In this document: one piece after another, positions 22,794-34,874 of the stretch
Position numbering within the stretch: the stretch's first letter is position 1
Layout of the letters: each line of letters opens with the position of its first letter
Origin: Glebionis coronaria
Lineage: Eukaryota; Streptophyta; Magnoliopsida; Asterales; Asteraceae
Assembly: GCA_025667525.1 (NCBI GenBank)
Contig: JANFOE010002221.1
Location: forward strand, 86,546 to 150,545
Length of the DNA stretch: 64,000 bases
Direction of reading: 5' to 3'
Notes under the pieces: model-generated
The model's input: only the letters and a program-made list of their open reading frames with translations
What the model was told of the DNA's origin: nothing
Database searches by the model: none
Program-made: the position numbers and the translations under genes

Positions 22794-24256
22794 CTCTTGT
22801 TAAATCTCATGTTGCCCTTGTTCCATTTTTTGATGGTTTTGTTGTAACCTAGTGACATTTCCTTCCATCTTGTTGGTGTGGATTTTAAGTTCATTAGCTA
22901 ACTCATTTTTCAACTCTTTCTTCAAGTCGTTCTTAAACTTGGATCTTAGGCTAATGATTTCTCTTTGAATATTGTCAAACCTAGCATCATTCCCACTAGC
23001 GTATTCAACAAACTCACTTGGAAGATCTTTCAATGTTTGCAAACCTTTGTTGTTGTTTTGAAAATCATTTTTGTTTGAAACTTGATTATTAGCCCCTTGA
23101 TTCCCATAGTTTCCCTTGTTGTAATTGTTTTTGAAACCAACTTGATTGTTGCGATAGTTGTTGTTAGCATTTTGATTTGAACCAAAACCCGGTGGAGTCA
23201 TTTGATTAGAGCGGGAAACTTGACCGTTTTGGTTGTAAGTTCCCGTGGCCGCGAAGGCACTCGAAGTGTTACCACCGTTGGTAATGCACTCGGAGAAATC
23301 ATGACCTCCACCACAATACATGCAAGAAACCTCAACCACTTTAGCCGTAGCGGGAGCACTTTGTTCACCAACTTTAAACTCAATCAAAAGTCCTTTAAGC
23401 TTATCAAAAATCTTATTTTCTAAGTTCGCCTCAATTTGGCAAGCATCGATGGTAGTAGACAAAGAAGGTGAAGCCGAAGACGAAGCCTTACGAACACTAG
23501 ACGTGCTACGAGGACTATACACCTTAGATCTATTTTCAATTATCACCAAAGCTTCCTCAACCGTTTTACACAAAAAATTACCACCCGCGGCGGCATTCAA
23601 ATAATCCCTTTCATGATCATTAAGTCCATTGTAAAACGTGTCAATTTGATGCAAATCGGAAAAACCGTGATGAGGACATTCATATAACATTTCCTTAAAC
23701 TATTCCAAGCCGTTTAAAAACTTTCATTAAACTCTTGTGAAAACTTTGAAATCTCGTTTTTCAAGTGCGTAGTCTTAGAGGGCGGAAAAAATTGGTTCAC
23801 AAACTTAGACACGAGATCCTTCCACGTCAATATAGAATTGGGTGGGTCTTTCTCTAACCAAATTTTAGCGGGCCCCGCTAAGGAATATGGAAAAAGCATC
23901 ATCTTAATCGAGTCATTCGAGACATCCTTAAACTTGCAAGTGGCGGTAAGACGATTGAATTGGCGGATATGGTTGTGTGGATTGTCCTTCTCATCACCAC
24001 GGAATTTGTTGTTTTGGATCATTGACAACAAACCTGTTTTCACCTCAAAATTCTCCGCAAGGATAGCGGGAATCACAATAGCCTCTCCATAACCCTCGGT
24101 AGGTGCTTGAAGCAACTCCATCATAGTTCGATTCGCCATGGTTGGTGCTTCTCTTACAATGGGTTCGTCAATAGGAGACTCCTCACTAGAATTGTTTGGA
24201 GTGTGAGTTTTGTTCTTTCGTTTACGTGCACGTCTTGCTTGATTACGAGTTAGCAT
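22794..24256 (-). pseudogene. Athila-1 gag (broken)
   Basis: This is the capsid-nucleocapsid protein of an Athila element. The probable start is the methionine of MLTRNQARRARKRKNK, matched by MQTRSKARRARKRRN in Athila-2, rather than the longer in-frame start at 24319. The retrotransposon-gag core reads FRGDEKDNPHNHIRQF, GPAKIWLEKDPPNSI and FVNQFFPPSKTTHLKNEI. A CX2CX3HX4C knuckle follows (CMYCGGGHDFSEC), then a long asparagine- and glutamine-rich segment. A frameshift or stop near 23700 splits the core, and a TAA near 22798 (from CAA) separates gag from the linker to protease. Confidence 0.9.
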
Positions 24257-24982
24257 AAACGTCACGTACAACGAGGGGACGAACAAAGAAGATTCTTTTT
24301 GGTGTTTTGTATTTTTCAATTTTTTTGTGGTTTTTGATTGTATTAACCTTTTTGGATCTTGTGGAATGTATTAAGTAGACACAAATCTACAAATCTCCTC
24401 CTTAATCAAATCTCTCGATTAAAGAAGCCTCAAGGAATGAAAACGATCACGTGAAGTGAACGCCTTCGATGACTTTAGAACGTTGGTGGAACACCAAAAC
24501 GTTCAAGAGGGTTTAATCAATGGAAACCAAGAAAATATATATGATACTTAGTAATACTTTGGGCGGCAAAACCCTCGATTAGCTCTCAAAATCAAATACT
24601 CACAAGCAAGCGAGGAAACGAGGTGGCGCGAAGCACTTAAGAGCCTTTTTCCTTAGGATATATTTTATAATATCCGCCTTATACCCACCTTATAGTTTGT
24701 ATTTTTCAAGATTAAGCTTCACGAAAGTATTTATCTATTTTTGCCTTTTTCTTTGGTTTGAGATTCGAATACAATGATTGGGTAATGACCTCCCAAGTCA
24801 AGGTTGTGATTTCTCACGTATTTGGAGTACTTGTGAATTTATTGTTCTACGTATACACTATAGTAATAGTATTCACACAAAAACCGAAAACAGATAATAC
24901 GTATTAGTAGAGTGCTACTAATACAAATACTATTTATGGTTAGTATATAAAAACAACAATTCCAATCAAAACACAACACGCC
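24257..24982 (-). other. Athila-1 leader between PBS and gag
   Basis: About 725 bases of non-coding leader lie between the primer binding site and the gag start. The region is closely similar to 45205-45931 of Athila-2. It would carry the packaging signal, which I cannot pinpoint. No ORF or RNA gene is seen. Confidence 0.6.
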
Positions 24983-25000
24983 TCCCCGGCAGCGGCGCCA
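24983..25000 (-). promoter_or_regulatory. Athila-1 primer binding site (tRNA-Asp)
   Basis: The minus strand reads TGGCGCCGCTGCCGGGGA, matching the complement of the plant tRNA-Asp(GUC) 3' end at 17 of 18 bases. A tRNA-Asp PBS is characteristic of Athila. Three bases separate it from the 5' LTR end at 25004. Confidence 0.9.
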
Positions 25001-25003
25001 AAA

Positions 25004-25124
25004 TGATAGTTGAGTTTTTGCATACCCTTTAGGAAAAGAGCAACAAATAGGGTAAGCACGACGATTTAGGAAAACCGTGTGTAAATGACCCTAAAATGAG
25101 TTCGTTCTCAAGGAGGCTAGTGTG
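25004..25124 (-). repeat. Athila-1 5' LTR, 3' end segment (U5 end)
   Basis: These 121 bases start TGATAGTTGAG next to the PBS and end with GTGTG, the left target-site copy of the Copia element. They are homologous to the outer 130 bases of the Athila-2 LTR (33594 onward), which confirms that they belong to the LTR. The rest of this LTR is at 51898-56013. All but the first TG are missing from the other LTR at 3414. Confidence 0.88.
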
Positions 25125-25140
25125 TGTTGGGTCTACTGGA
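25125..25140 (-). repeat. Remnant of the Copia 3' LTR (about 16 bp)
   Basis: TGTTGGGTCTACTGGA is identical to the first 16 bases of the other LTR at 51432. After this the two sequences are unrelated. It directly follows the GTGTG target-site copy, so it is the true element end. About 445 bp of LTR are missing. Confidence 0.75.
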
Positions 25141-25154
25141 ATAAGCATGAGCAG

Positions 25155-25640
25155 ATTTGATGAGCCTTTACCAAGTAGCTGCTCGCTCTTGGGCTAGCCA
25201 GTCTTTCTTGTGGAATAAGCATCACCCTGGGAGACTAGAACCCAGCCCAACTCTTAGAACGTGAATCAATGGTGAGTGGGAGTACCCTGATGATTTTAGG
25301 CAAACCATCACAGCCGTCAACGGATTTGATATGTCTTTACCAGAAGCCGTACCCCTCTGGACTCGCCAACTCTCAGCAATGAAGCATCGGTGAGTTGAAA
25401 ACCCTATAGCTTTAAGCAAGCTATTACAGCTATCAACGGATTTGATAAAATCTTTACCAAGAGCCGTACCCCCTTGGATTAGCCACTTTTCAGTCTAGGA
25501 CCATGGCAAGTGAAAACCATCCAGTTTTGGGTAACCTGGCAACCATCAACGGATTTGAGAATCGCACCAGGAGCCGTACCCTCAAGGTGAATCAACTCTT
25601 TCTTGTCGATGAGACATGGTGAGTCGAGAACCATTTGTTG
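25155..25640. repeat. Imperfect tandem repeat, about 115-bp period, near the Copia 3' end
   Basis: The marker TCAACGGATTTGA recurs at about 25317, 25433 and 25548. Each is followed by CTTTACCA(A)GA-like bases, AGCCGTACCC and a GTGAGT or CAAGTG block. A more diverged first unit begins near 25155. That makes roughly four units of about 115 bp. It lies between the 3' accessory ORF and the LTR remnant and has no coding features. Confidence 0.75.
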
Positions 25641-25923
25641 TGAGGACCAAATCCAACACCAGGTGAAACCAGTAACCAGCACAATTCAGTAACCAGAACC
25701 CATAGTGTGAAGCAGCAAATGGTATCATATTCACAAGTATAAAATCCAAGATGTGTTTAAAGTATAAGCAGATATTATATAAAAATTATATATTTTTATT
25801 TATTTATTTATTTTAACTATAAAGAATGAAAGTCACCAATCACTTTACATATTGGTGAAAAGAATGATAATAAGAACAAATGAACAAAAAATACAAAACA
25901 TAAACACTTACAACCCAACCAAA
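25641..25923. other. AT-rich spacer of the Copia 3' region
   Basis: There is no gene here. A short TTTA microsatellite lies around 25790-25815. The rest is unremarkable AT-rich sequence between the tandem repeat and the end of the accessory ORF. Confidence 0.5.
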
Positions 25924-27889
25924 TCAAAGACCAGAAGCAGCCTTCTTATCCGCTTTCAAACGAGCCTGAATTCCTTCCACCAATGCTGTTTCCATAGAGG
26001 ACTCATTTCCTGAGGGAGCGTTTGAAATCTGCAAATAACTAGCCAACATAGCCTCCATTGAAGAAATCGTCAACGGATAATCCACATATGTGAGCATGAA
26101 GACCATATGACCAGATTCCAACTCCAACATATGCACACCACATCCCGCATATAACTTCCATCGCTGAATAACCCATTGCATCTGATCTTTCCATATACCC
26201 GAAATAGGAGCATGAGGGGGTGCATCAAGCATCAACTTAAGGTCAGCCCATACTCGCAGACCAGTCCAGGAAGACACAACCATGGGATCAAAAGGCATGC
26301 TAGAATCCACAATCCATATAAAGCCATAAGATCCGTACGATCAGCCCAAGACAAAATACCTTGAAGACCCGAAGCCAACCACACAGACCCATCACTAAGA
26401 GTAATTCGATAAGATACCATACCAGGAAGAGTCGTGGAGCGCTCAACCGTCCAACCAGTAATATGTCCATTTCCCAAAGGCAAATCAGAATCACTATCAG
26501 AAGCTGCATCAATCAAATTTTCAGGATCACGCTTCTCATAAGGGACCGTCTTGCCACTTCTAACACGTCGAGCCGATTTCTGGCGAAGCGAACGGCGAGG
26601 TGTGGAATCACTTGGAGAGCAGCAGCAGTGGGAGCAGGAGAAGTAGACGCATTAGTTTGCCCACCCAAGGGATCAATAGGAGCTGTACTAGATGAAGGAA
26701 TAGGGTCAGAACCAGGAACTGGTGGTGATGGTGATGCCATGTCAGGTGTAGCAGTGGTGGTTATGGTAGCAAAGGTGGTGGTGGAAGCCTGTGTGGTGGT
26801 GGTAGCAGGACCTGAAGAAGAACCCAAAGGGGCAACCAAAGGAGAAGTGGTGGTACCAACTAAAGTAGCAACAAAAACCGATGGACTAGCAGCAGAACCA
26901 GGAGTAGGATCAGATGTAGGACCAGTAGTAACAGCTAAGGAAGAAGTGGTCACCACACGAGGAGGGGGACGGTAGATAAATCGTTCCGGAATGGGTTGAC
27001 TCTGATGCTTGACCATACGTTCATAGAGCGCCTTGAGCTCATCAAAAGACAAAGCTCGAACCCTATCCCACTTCCAACCAGCTTGAAAATAAGCAGCCGA
27101 TTGATACTTCACATATCGCTGCATCTGCTTTCGCTCCTCAGTTCTCGATAAAGGCCTATTCTTACGCTTCTCACGAAGCTGTGCAGCAAGGGCCAACTGA
27201 TGCTTGCGCATCAACACCATCGCTCTTTGAATACAGTTATGCTCATCCACATCCGCACCCAAAAGATCAGTGAACTGGGCATAATCCCTGGTAAGAATAG
27301 TCAAAACCTGCATCCAATCACTCTCATTCCAATGCATTGCATTATGCTGAACTTGTTCACGCCTCTGCTGTTGAAGCGCCTCCTCCGCAGCCCGATCAGC
27401 TTCATCAATCTCAGCTTGCATCCGTTGAGCAGCCTCCTCACCTAGCCTCTCCTCCTCAAGCTGTCTGCGTATATGCTTGCGAGGTGGTGAGGGAGCATCA
27501 GTCATTGGGGCCTTCCCCTTTGAATCATGGGATGGACCAGCATTGGAACCAGCAGCAGGACCAGAAGCACCAGCCATAGAAGTGGAAACACCAGCAGGAG
27601 AAGGAACACTAGAGGATGTCGGAGGAACCGGCAAATCATCATACAATTTATCAGCAAAGGCAGCCTTTGCCAACAATGTCAAACCATCCTCAACACGCTC
27701 CTTAACCTCCTCATCAGAATCAGAGTGGATCACATGCTTCTTTCGTCGTCTTTGCTGAGTCTCTAAAGCTTTGATGCGATTAGCCAGAGGAAGAACAAAC
27801 TCTCTAGTAAGTTTTCGGTGTTGATTCAAATCAGCTTCCAAGGAAAGAATCCGCCCATGATACCTGTGCATAAGATCAAGTAACGACAT
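25924..27889 (-). pseudogene. Accessory ORF downstream of Copia pol (coiled-coil protein, broken)
   Basis: The reading frame from 27889 opens MSLLDLMHRYHGRILSLEAD and continues with a heptad-like basic segment (LANRIKALETQQRRRKKH), predicting a coiled coil. An acidic patch SDSDEEVKER follows, then a serine/proline/threonine-rich middle. Near 26600-26625 the frame shifts to one reading VPYEKRDPENLIDAAS and DLPLGNGHITGWTVERST. A second shift near 26300 leads to PFDPMVVSSWTGLRVWADL and ends at 25924. SIRE elements often carry an extra ORF here, historically called env-like. I see no signal peptide or clear transmembrane helix, so an envelope role is not supported. The function is unknown. Confidence 0.6.
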
Positions 27890-28590
27890 AAGTGTAATAG
27901 GCCCCTCCGCCTGCCCACCAAGAGAACTTTAGTTGGTACCACCACTTCTCCTTTGGTTGGTATACCAGGGCAGCCATGGATCTTGATGAATGGAATGGAA
28001 GATGATTTTGGTTAGGGTTGAGAGAGTAGGATCGGTGTTGTGTGTGGGATGAATGGAATGATTGAGTCAAGGGGGTTAATTTGACCATAAATAAGGAAAG
28101 TAGTAACTGTTCATTGACCCCTATTAATGGGGGGTTGCCCTTTCAAATTACACATTATTACATAGTAACCACTTGCCCCTTTTAACATAATTCCCAAATT
28201 CCAATTTACCAAGATGAAAAATGTAAATACCAGAATTGGAAGTGTTGACTAAAAGTCAAATCACACAATGGTCAGACCAGAAGCAAAATGTGGTCAACAA
28301 AGGACAATAAGAATGAACAGTGTCCCAGACCAGTACCAAAAGCCAATCACCACATGACAAAGAAGGATTTTGAACCACCAGAAGCCAACCAATTATGACT
28401 AGAAGCTAACCAATGAGGACTAGAAGCCAGTCATGAAAGAATATAACCACCATAAGTGAGCAAAATCCTCCACCAGGAGTAACACACACCACCAGAACCA
28501 ATGTAATATGTTGTAAAATCTACCAATACGTTAGTCTGTCCAAAGAATATGTACACGAAGCCTCCCCTTAGGCTTAGCCTCCCCTCAATC
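27890..28590 (-). other. Spacer between Copia RNase H and the accessory ORF
   Basis: This roughly 700-bp stretch is mostly non-coding. A 70-residue ORF (28088-27876) may be the degraded upstream part of the accessory ORF, but its sequence (QPKEKWWYQLKFSWW) is not recognised. At about 28376-28440 three imperfect 21-bp units share CTAGAAGCYAACCAATKA-like sequence. Confidence 0.5.
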
Positions 28591-31500
28591 CTAGACCTTA
28601 AGGATTGACCATCCTAATATGACCACTAAGTGATTGAACCGAGGACCATCAAATGCTTTTGTCAGCAAATCAGCAACATTATCATCCATATGAACTTTAA
28701 GAACCTGTATCAACTTCTTCTCATTGGCATCCCGTATAAAATGGTGCCTAATTTCAATATGCTTTGTTCGTTGATGAAAAACAGGATTCTTCACAATGCA
28801 GATAGTGCTTTGATTGTCAATAAAAATTTTGGTGTTCATAAAATTGAAACCATAATCCAACATTTGATTTTGGATCCACAAAACCTGTCCACAACAACTA
28901 GCAGCAGCAACGTATTCAGCTTCTGTGGAAGAAGTAGCTACTATTGTCTGTTTCTTGCATTGCCATGAAATAAGTCGACGACCCAAAAATTGACAACCAC
29001 CAGTAGTAGACTTTCTGTCATTATTAGCACCTGCATAGTCACTATCACTATATGCTTCTAGAACAAAAGGTGATTCTCTAGGATACCATAAGCCCAGTTT
29101 AGGTTGAGCCTTGATATACTTGAAAATCTTCTTCACTGCATTCAAGTTCGAAACCGTTGGAGTCACCTGGTGTCTAGAACAAGCACTTACTGCAAACATG
29201 ATATCCGGACGTGATGTAGTCAAATACATGAGGGAGCCAATCATAGACCTGTACATGTGTACATTAACCGGGGGTCTGGCTCATTCTTAAGTTTGACTTT
29301 AGCAACTTCATAAGGAGTTGCTGCTGGTCTAAGAGGATCCATGTCAAACTTCTGAAGGATCTCATGAACATATTTATCTTGACTGATGAAGATCCCATCC
29401 GACTGTTGCTTGACTTGAAGACCAAGGAAGAAAGAAAGCTCTCCCATCGCACTCATCTGAAATTCGTCTTTCATTAAGTGTTCAAACTCATCACACCATT
29501 CCTTCTGAGTAGAACCAAAGATAATGTCGTCCACATAAACCTGAACAAGGATAATGTCCTTGTTATTCCTCCTAAGAAATAGTGTTTTGTCAATAGTACC
29601 TCTTCTATAGCCATTCTTTAACAAGAAAGTTGAAAGACGCTCATACCAAGCTCTAGGAGCCTGATGTAAGCCATAAAGAGCCTTGACCACTTTGTAAACT
29701 TTCTTGGGATGAAGTGGATCTACAAAGCCCTTAGGTTGAGTGACATACACCTCCTCATCAATTTTGCCATAGAGAAATGCACTCTTGACATCCATCTGAA
29801 ACACCGTAAACCCACATAAGAAGCAAAAGCCAAAATCAGACGAATGGCCTCAATCCTTGCAACCGGAGCAAAAACTTCAGTGTAGTCAATGCCCTCAATT
29901 TGAGTGTGGCCCTGTGCAACAAGCCTAGCTTTATTCCTCACGATAATTCCCCGTGCATCCTTCTTGTTCTTGAGAATCCATTTGGTATTGATTGTTGTCT
30001 TTCCATCTGGTAAGTCAACCAGAACCCACACATTCTGAAACAAGAATTGCTGCATTTCCTCCTGCATAGCCTCCACCCAACTTTGATCCTCAAGAGTATG
30101 AGAGACTGACCTAGGTTCCACCTATGAAAGAAAACAAGCAAACAAACAGTGTTGAAAGTCCGTATGATTATTACGCTTTTGATCTTCAATATAGCTCACA
30201 AGAGCATGATGATCAGACGAGGCCTTCTTCTGCATTCTGCGTGTCTTGACAGTAGAACCAGGATCTCCAATGATTTGGGTGGTAGGGTGATCTTTGTGTG
30301 ATTGCAAGACTGGATTTGAAGCTACCTCCACTTCTGGTGCCAAGTTATTGAGATCACCAACAAAGTCAGCATCATATGAAGCAGTGTTGAAAATCCCATC
30401 TACTGGTTGTTTATGAATATCATCCAGTTTGGTAGAAGACTTCTTTTGATGGTTCCCAAAATCAGAAGGACTGGAGAAACGAGTATTGGAAGCAGACTCA
30501 CTAGCTGGAGTACCAGCAGGTGAAAAGCTAGCACTAGGAGCAGAAGCTGGGGTACCAGGAGCAGCTTTGTCAGTAGGCGTATCCAAGGGAAACTCAAAAC
30601 CACCTTGAGCAGCTGTTGTAGTAGCTTGTTGTTGTTGTTTGAGTAGAGTGTCAAGAGCTACTTGGGAATCCAGTACATCCAATGGAGTTGCATCACTAGG
30701 AGGAGTAGGAGAGACTGTGGTGGAGTAGGATGGAACCACAAAAATGTCATCCTCGTCATCTGAATCAGAAAGACTAGAAGGAACACCAGTACTAGAAGTT
30801 GCAAACACTTGTGGACCTGCATCATGGTTAGTTTTGAAACGAAAATATCCTAACGAATCACTAAGATAATCAAGATCAAAATACCATTCAGGACCCTTAC
30901 CTTGGATGTTTGACTTCTCTTCATAATACCTGAGATTTATAGTTTCAATGATCCGTTTGGCTTGAAGATTGTAGACACGATAAGCCCGAGAGTGAGCTGA
31001 ATATCCCATAATGTATCCTTCATCTGCCTTGCCATCAAACTTCCCCAAATAGTCACTAGTATTCAGAATGGTTACTGGACACCCAAAAGGCTTCAAATGA
31101 GCGATATTTGGAACTTTGCCCGTTAGAAGCTCATAAGGAGTCTTCTTGTGAGGATTGGTAATAGAAACCCTATTCAAAACATAACTTGCAGTATTAACAG
31201 CTTCTGTCCAGAACATGGTTGGAAGCTTGGAATCGGCAAGCATTGTTCTTGCTGCTTCTATTAGTGTCCTGTTCTTCCTTTCTGCCACGCCATTCTGTTG
31301 AGGAGTCCTTGCTGCACTATAATCTCTTTTGATGCCCTTAGCATTACAAAGTGCTATGAGGTCTTTATTTTTTAACTCGGTTCCATTATCGCAACGAATA
31401 CCTTTAACCTTCTTAGTCAACTGGTTCTCTATAAGGGTAAGAAAATATCTAAGAATTGAGTAGGTCTCACTCTTGGCAGCCATGAAGAACACCCACGAAA

Positions 31501-32222
31501 ACCTGCTATATCCATCAGTTACCACCAGACAGAATTGTTTATGGTCAATGCTCCTAATGGAAGTAGGACCAAATAAATCCATGTGTAGTAGCTGCAATGG
31601 TTCAGTAATAAGACTAAGAGCAGTAATGGCCTTGAAGGATGCTTTGTGTTGTTTGCCTTTGTTGCAAGCAATACAATTTATATCATTTCTAAACGACTTG
31701 GGAGGTAAACCAGAGACCAGATTCAGATTTGCAAGTTTGTGAATGGTCTTGAAGTTCACATGCCCCATCCTTCTATGCTATTGAGTGGCCTCATCTTCTG
31801 AGGCTTTAGCAACCAGACATGCTAATTGACCAGTAGGTTTGACATCATTCAGCTTGATGCTATAGAGATTGTGTCTTCTAGGGATTCTGAGCAGAACCTG
31901 TGAGTCATCCGGAAGCTGAAAGTCTTTGGAGAGCACAAGTGCATCAGTATCCGTGAAGAGCACAAACTGTTTCTTGTCACAAATCTGAGAGACAGATATC
32001 AAGTTGAAGTGCTGAAGTGCTTCCACATAGTAGACCTGCTCAAAATTTAGATTAGGCGTCTTAATTGTTCCTTTGCCAGTGATCCTGCCTTCACCTCCAC
32101 CAAAATAGACCTTGCCGCCTTGAAACGGTACAAAGTTAGAGAGAAGACTTTTATTTCCTGTCATGCTCCTGGAGCAACCACTATCAACAATGCCTAAACT
32201 AGGATCTTGGTATGGAGTAACC
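28591..32222 (-). pseudogene. Copia pol: protease, integrase, reverse transcriptase, RNase H (broken)
   Basis: In transcript order the protease has IVDSGCSRSMTG, with the catalytic Asp near 32190. The integrase begins at the HRRMGH zinc region and has catalytic Asp in HMDLFGP, Asp in CDNGTE and Glu in NGVAERKNR. A long serine/proline-rich linker follows. The RT contains [21 protein letters not shown] and YVDDIIFG. RNase H contains YSDSDYAG, SSTEAEY and IDNQST. Breaks include a TAG between protease and integrase near 31778, a TAG near 30122, and frameshifts near 29810 and 29260. Catalytic residues of all four enzymes survive, which points to fairly recent decay. Confidence 0.92.
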
Positions 32223-33593
32223 TACAACAACAAGATAATAAAAAATGCAAAAGTTAGTGTCTTAAGGGGACCCAAACCTTTTCAGGTTTGAGCCTGCCTT
32301 GTGGATCTTTAGTAGAGAGCCAAGAAGATTGATGAGATCCACCGTTGTTCTTTGGTTGCCTATGCATCATATGGGTAGATTTGTTTAACCAAGAACAACC
32401 TGCTGAGGGCTTAACAGCAGTGCCCAAACTTCCCAAACCAAAATGCGTGTGGTCAAAATTATGTGTATAAATTGGATTAAAATTTTGAAAATAATTACTG
32501 GTGGTTTGTAATCCAATGTTTCTCCAATGATCAGAAGCTAATGGAGAGGACCTTCTAGAAGAAGAAAAAGATTGAGCACTAGGATTAAATCTTCTAGAAG
32601 AATATAGAGCAGCTCCTGGTGGACCAAGAGCAAGAAATACTTGATTAACAGAAGCATGTGTGTCATAAAAATCACAATCTTTAATCAAATGTAATGCACT
32701 TCCACAAACAAAACATGTTTTAATAGACCTTTTATTAGAATGAGTTTGTTTCATACTGCTAACTTTATTACACACAATTCTAGGAGAAATATTCTTCCTA
32801 GGACTCAATAAACTAGAACCAGACACACTTGACTTAAAAGCAACGCTTTCTTCACACATCCTAGCAGCAGTAGCAGCATGATCATTCTACTTGGAACTTG
32901 TAGGTCTTGACTCTTCACTTGAACCACATGATGCAGAGTCACTGGCTTTGTCACTGAAAGTATACGAGACAAAGTCATTAGAATTAGTAGAACTTTTTGG
33001 CGCTCATGCATCAGTGATCCATCCAAGTCATTATGCCAAGAAGTGGGCATAAAAGTTCTAGTAAGAGGGGGAGGGACAGCATGCATTTCTGATGCTGGTT
33101 TAAATCTATTGTACCTAGGTTCTCCCTCTTCCTCTTTGTCGGCATCAAAGACACTCGAAAAAGATAAATCAAACACATCTTCTGAATCAATATATTTTTC
33201 AAATCCTAACCCTCTTTTAGTTCTACCAGACATGCTACTATCAATTAATTTTGAAAGATTTTTAGGTGCCTTTTGCCATTTTTCAAATCTCAACATTGTA
33301 GCATCTAATTTTTCTTGCATCTCCTGTTTTTCTTTGATACTGGCATCTCTTACCTTTTCTGTATATTTAAGCATATTAGTTGTGTTTTCTAAATCGATGC
33401 TTAGTATCCGGATTTTATCCTCATACTCACGTTGAGTATCTTGTAGCCACCTCTTTTGTTGTTCCAATGTGTTTAAAGAAGCCTTATAGGCTTGAACCTC
33501 TAAAAAGTACTTATCATTTTGATCATTTACTTCATTAAATTGGGACAACAATTCTGAGTACTTATCATGACAACCAAGAGGACAATATTGTAC
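32223..33593 (-). pseudogene. Copia gag-pol linker with second zinc knuckle (broken)
   Basis: The minus-strand protein opens CPLGCHDKYSELLSQFNEVN, a coiled-coil-like stretch rich in Q, E and K. It passes through an acidic block and reaches a second CX2CX4HX4C knuckle (CFVCGSALHLIKDC), then runs to WVPLRH just before the protease. Frameshifts near 32860 and 32250 separate the pieces. The first five bases as read here (33589-33593) are one copy of the Athila-2 target site TGTAC. Confidence 0.82.
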
Positions 33594-34796
33594 TGATTGT
33601 AGAGTTTTTACCCCTTTAGGAAAAGGAAGGTAAATAAGGGCAAGTAAGCACGACGATTTAGGAAAACCGTGTGTGAATAACCCTAAAAGTGAGTTCGTTC
33701 TCGAGGAGGCTAGTGCGTTGTGTTAAGAGATGATATTGATTTGTGATTATATGATTGAGAAAGAAAGAAAGAAATGAGATTAGAAGAGAAAGACGGTTAC
33801 GAAGACGGATTAAACTAAGACGAAAAAGGCGATCACGCAAAACCGTAAATAGTGCAAAAATTAAAATTTTAACCTAAAAATTTCTAAAAATTACTAAAAA
33901 TCCACAATAATATTCTAAGAGTTTACAAAAAATCCAAACTTGCTAAAACCTTTTAATTAATTAGATAATGAATTTTTAATGCTAATTAAAGCCCTAAAAA
34001 TCACAATTAATTATTAAAAAGCCCTAAACAAGATTTTAAGGTTTGTAAACCTCAAAAATAACCTAATTAAGCTAAAAAGTATTTTTTTTAAATTTTAAAA
34101 CCAAATAAAACTATTTTTAAACACTTAAAAACTATTAAAATCAATTAAAACTTAAATTAATTCTAGAAAATAATTGAAAAGTCCTAAAAATATTTGGAAA
34201 GTTAAAAAACTCCTAATTAAGTGTCTTCAATCTAGGAAAAATGTAAAAACTTAAAAAATTAAACTTTCAATTTTTAATAATAAAATAATATTAAAATATT
34301 CAAAAAAATTCAAAGTTCATAAAAAATTCTAAAAAATTTCCAAAAATCTAGAATAATGTAACTAAGACAAAAATGCAAATAAAAATTTCTAAAACCTATT
34401 TAATAATTTTATATTAAATTTGAAAGTTGGTTAAAAACCCTAAAATCCTATAAAATCAAAAATAAGTTAAATTGAAAACTTTTTTAGTTGTAAACCTCAA
34501 GAATATGATTAAAAACCTAAAAACTATTTTTTCAGATTTTTAAAATACCTTTTTCTATTTTTAAATTACTTTTCAAAATTTAAACTAAAAATAATCCTAG
34601 AAAATTAATTAAATACGGGAAAAATAAACTTTTTAAACCAAAAAGTATTAAAACTAAATAAAAACAAAGGAAAAATACTAACTTGCAAAAACCCTAAATA
34701 AATAAGCTGGAAAAAGCTTTTAAATAAGCTGCTAGGATAAATAAGCTAACAAACAAGACTCTTTATATATTAAATGGTTCAAAGAGTTACCAGTCA

Positions 34797-34874
34797 AAGA
34801 CCCTAGGGCATTTGGTAAACGCGTTTGTGTGTGGGAGGAGTGGCGCAGGTTCGAGTCCTGGCCACGTCCTTTTT
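34797..34874 (+). promoter_or_regulatory. tRNA-like element with A box, B box and T-run in Athila-2 3' LTR
   Basis: On the plus strand, antisense to the retrotransposon, TAGGGCATTTGG (34804-34815) resembles an A box and GGTTCGAGTCC (34848-34858) is a perfect B box. They are 44 nt apart, as in tRNA genes. A TTTTT run at 34870-34874 would stop RNA polymerase III. The T-arm pairs (CAGG with CCTG around a seven-base loop), but the acceptor stem does not, so it is not a working tRNA. It looks like a SINE head or a tRNA relic. Confidence 0.6.

Noticed and set aside
26361..26975. A 204-residue plus-strand ORF rich in V, G and A
   Set aside because: It is the antisense of the serine/proline/threonine-rich part of the accessory ORF. 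The composition is explained by that strand.
25924..27889. A retroviral-type envelope gene in the Copia element
   Set aside because: The position is right for the so-called env-like ORF of SIRE elements, but no signal peptide, cleavage site or convincing transmembrane helix is visible.
34797..34869. A functional tRNA gene in the Athila-2 LTR
   Set aside because: The B box and T-arm are good, but the acceptor arms do not pair and no proper anticodon stem can be formed. I keep it only as a tRNA-like promoter relic.
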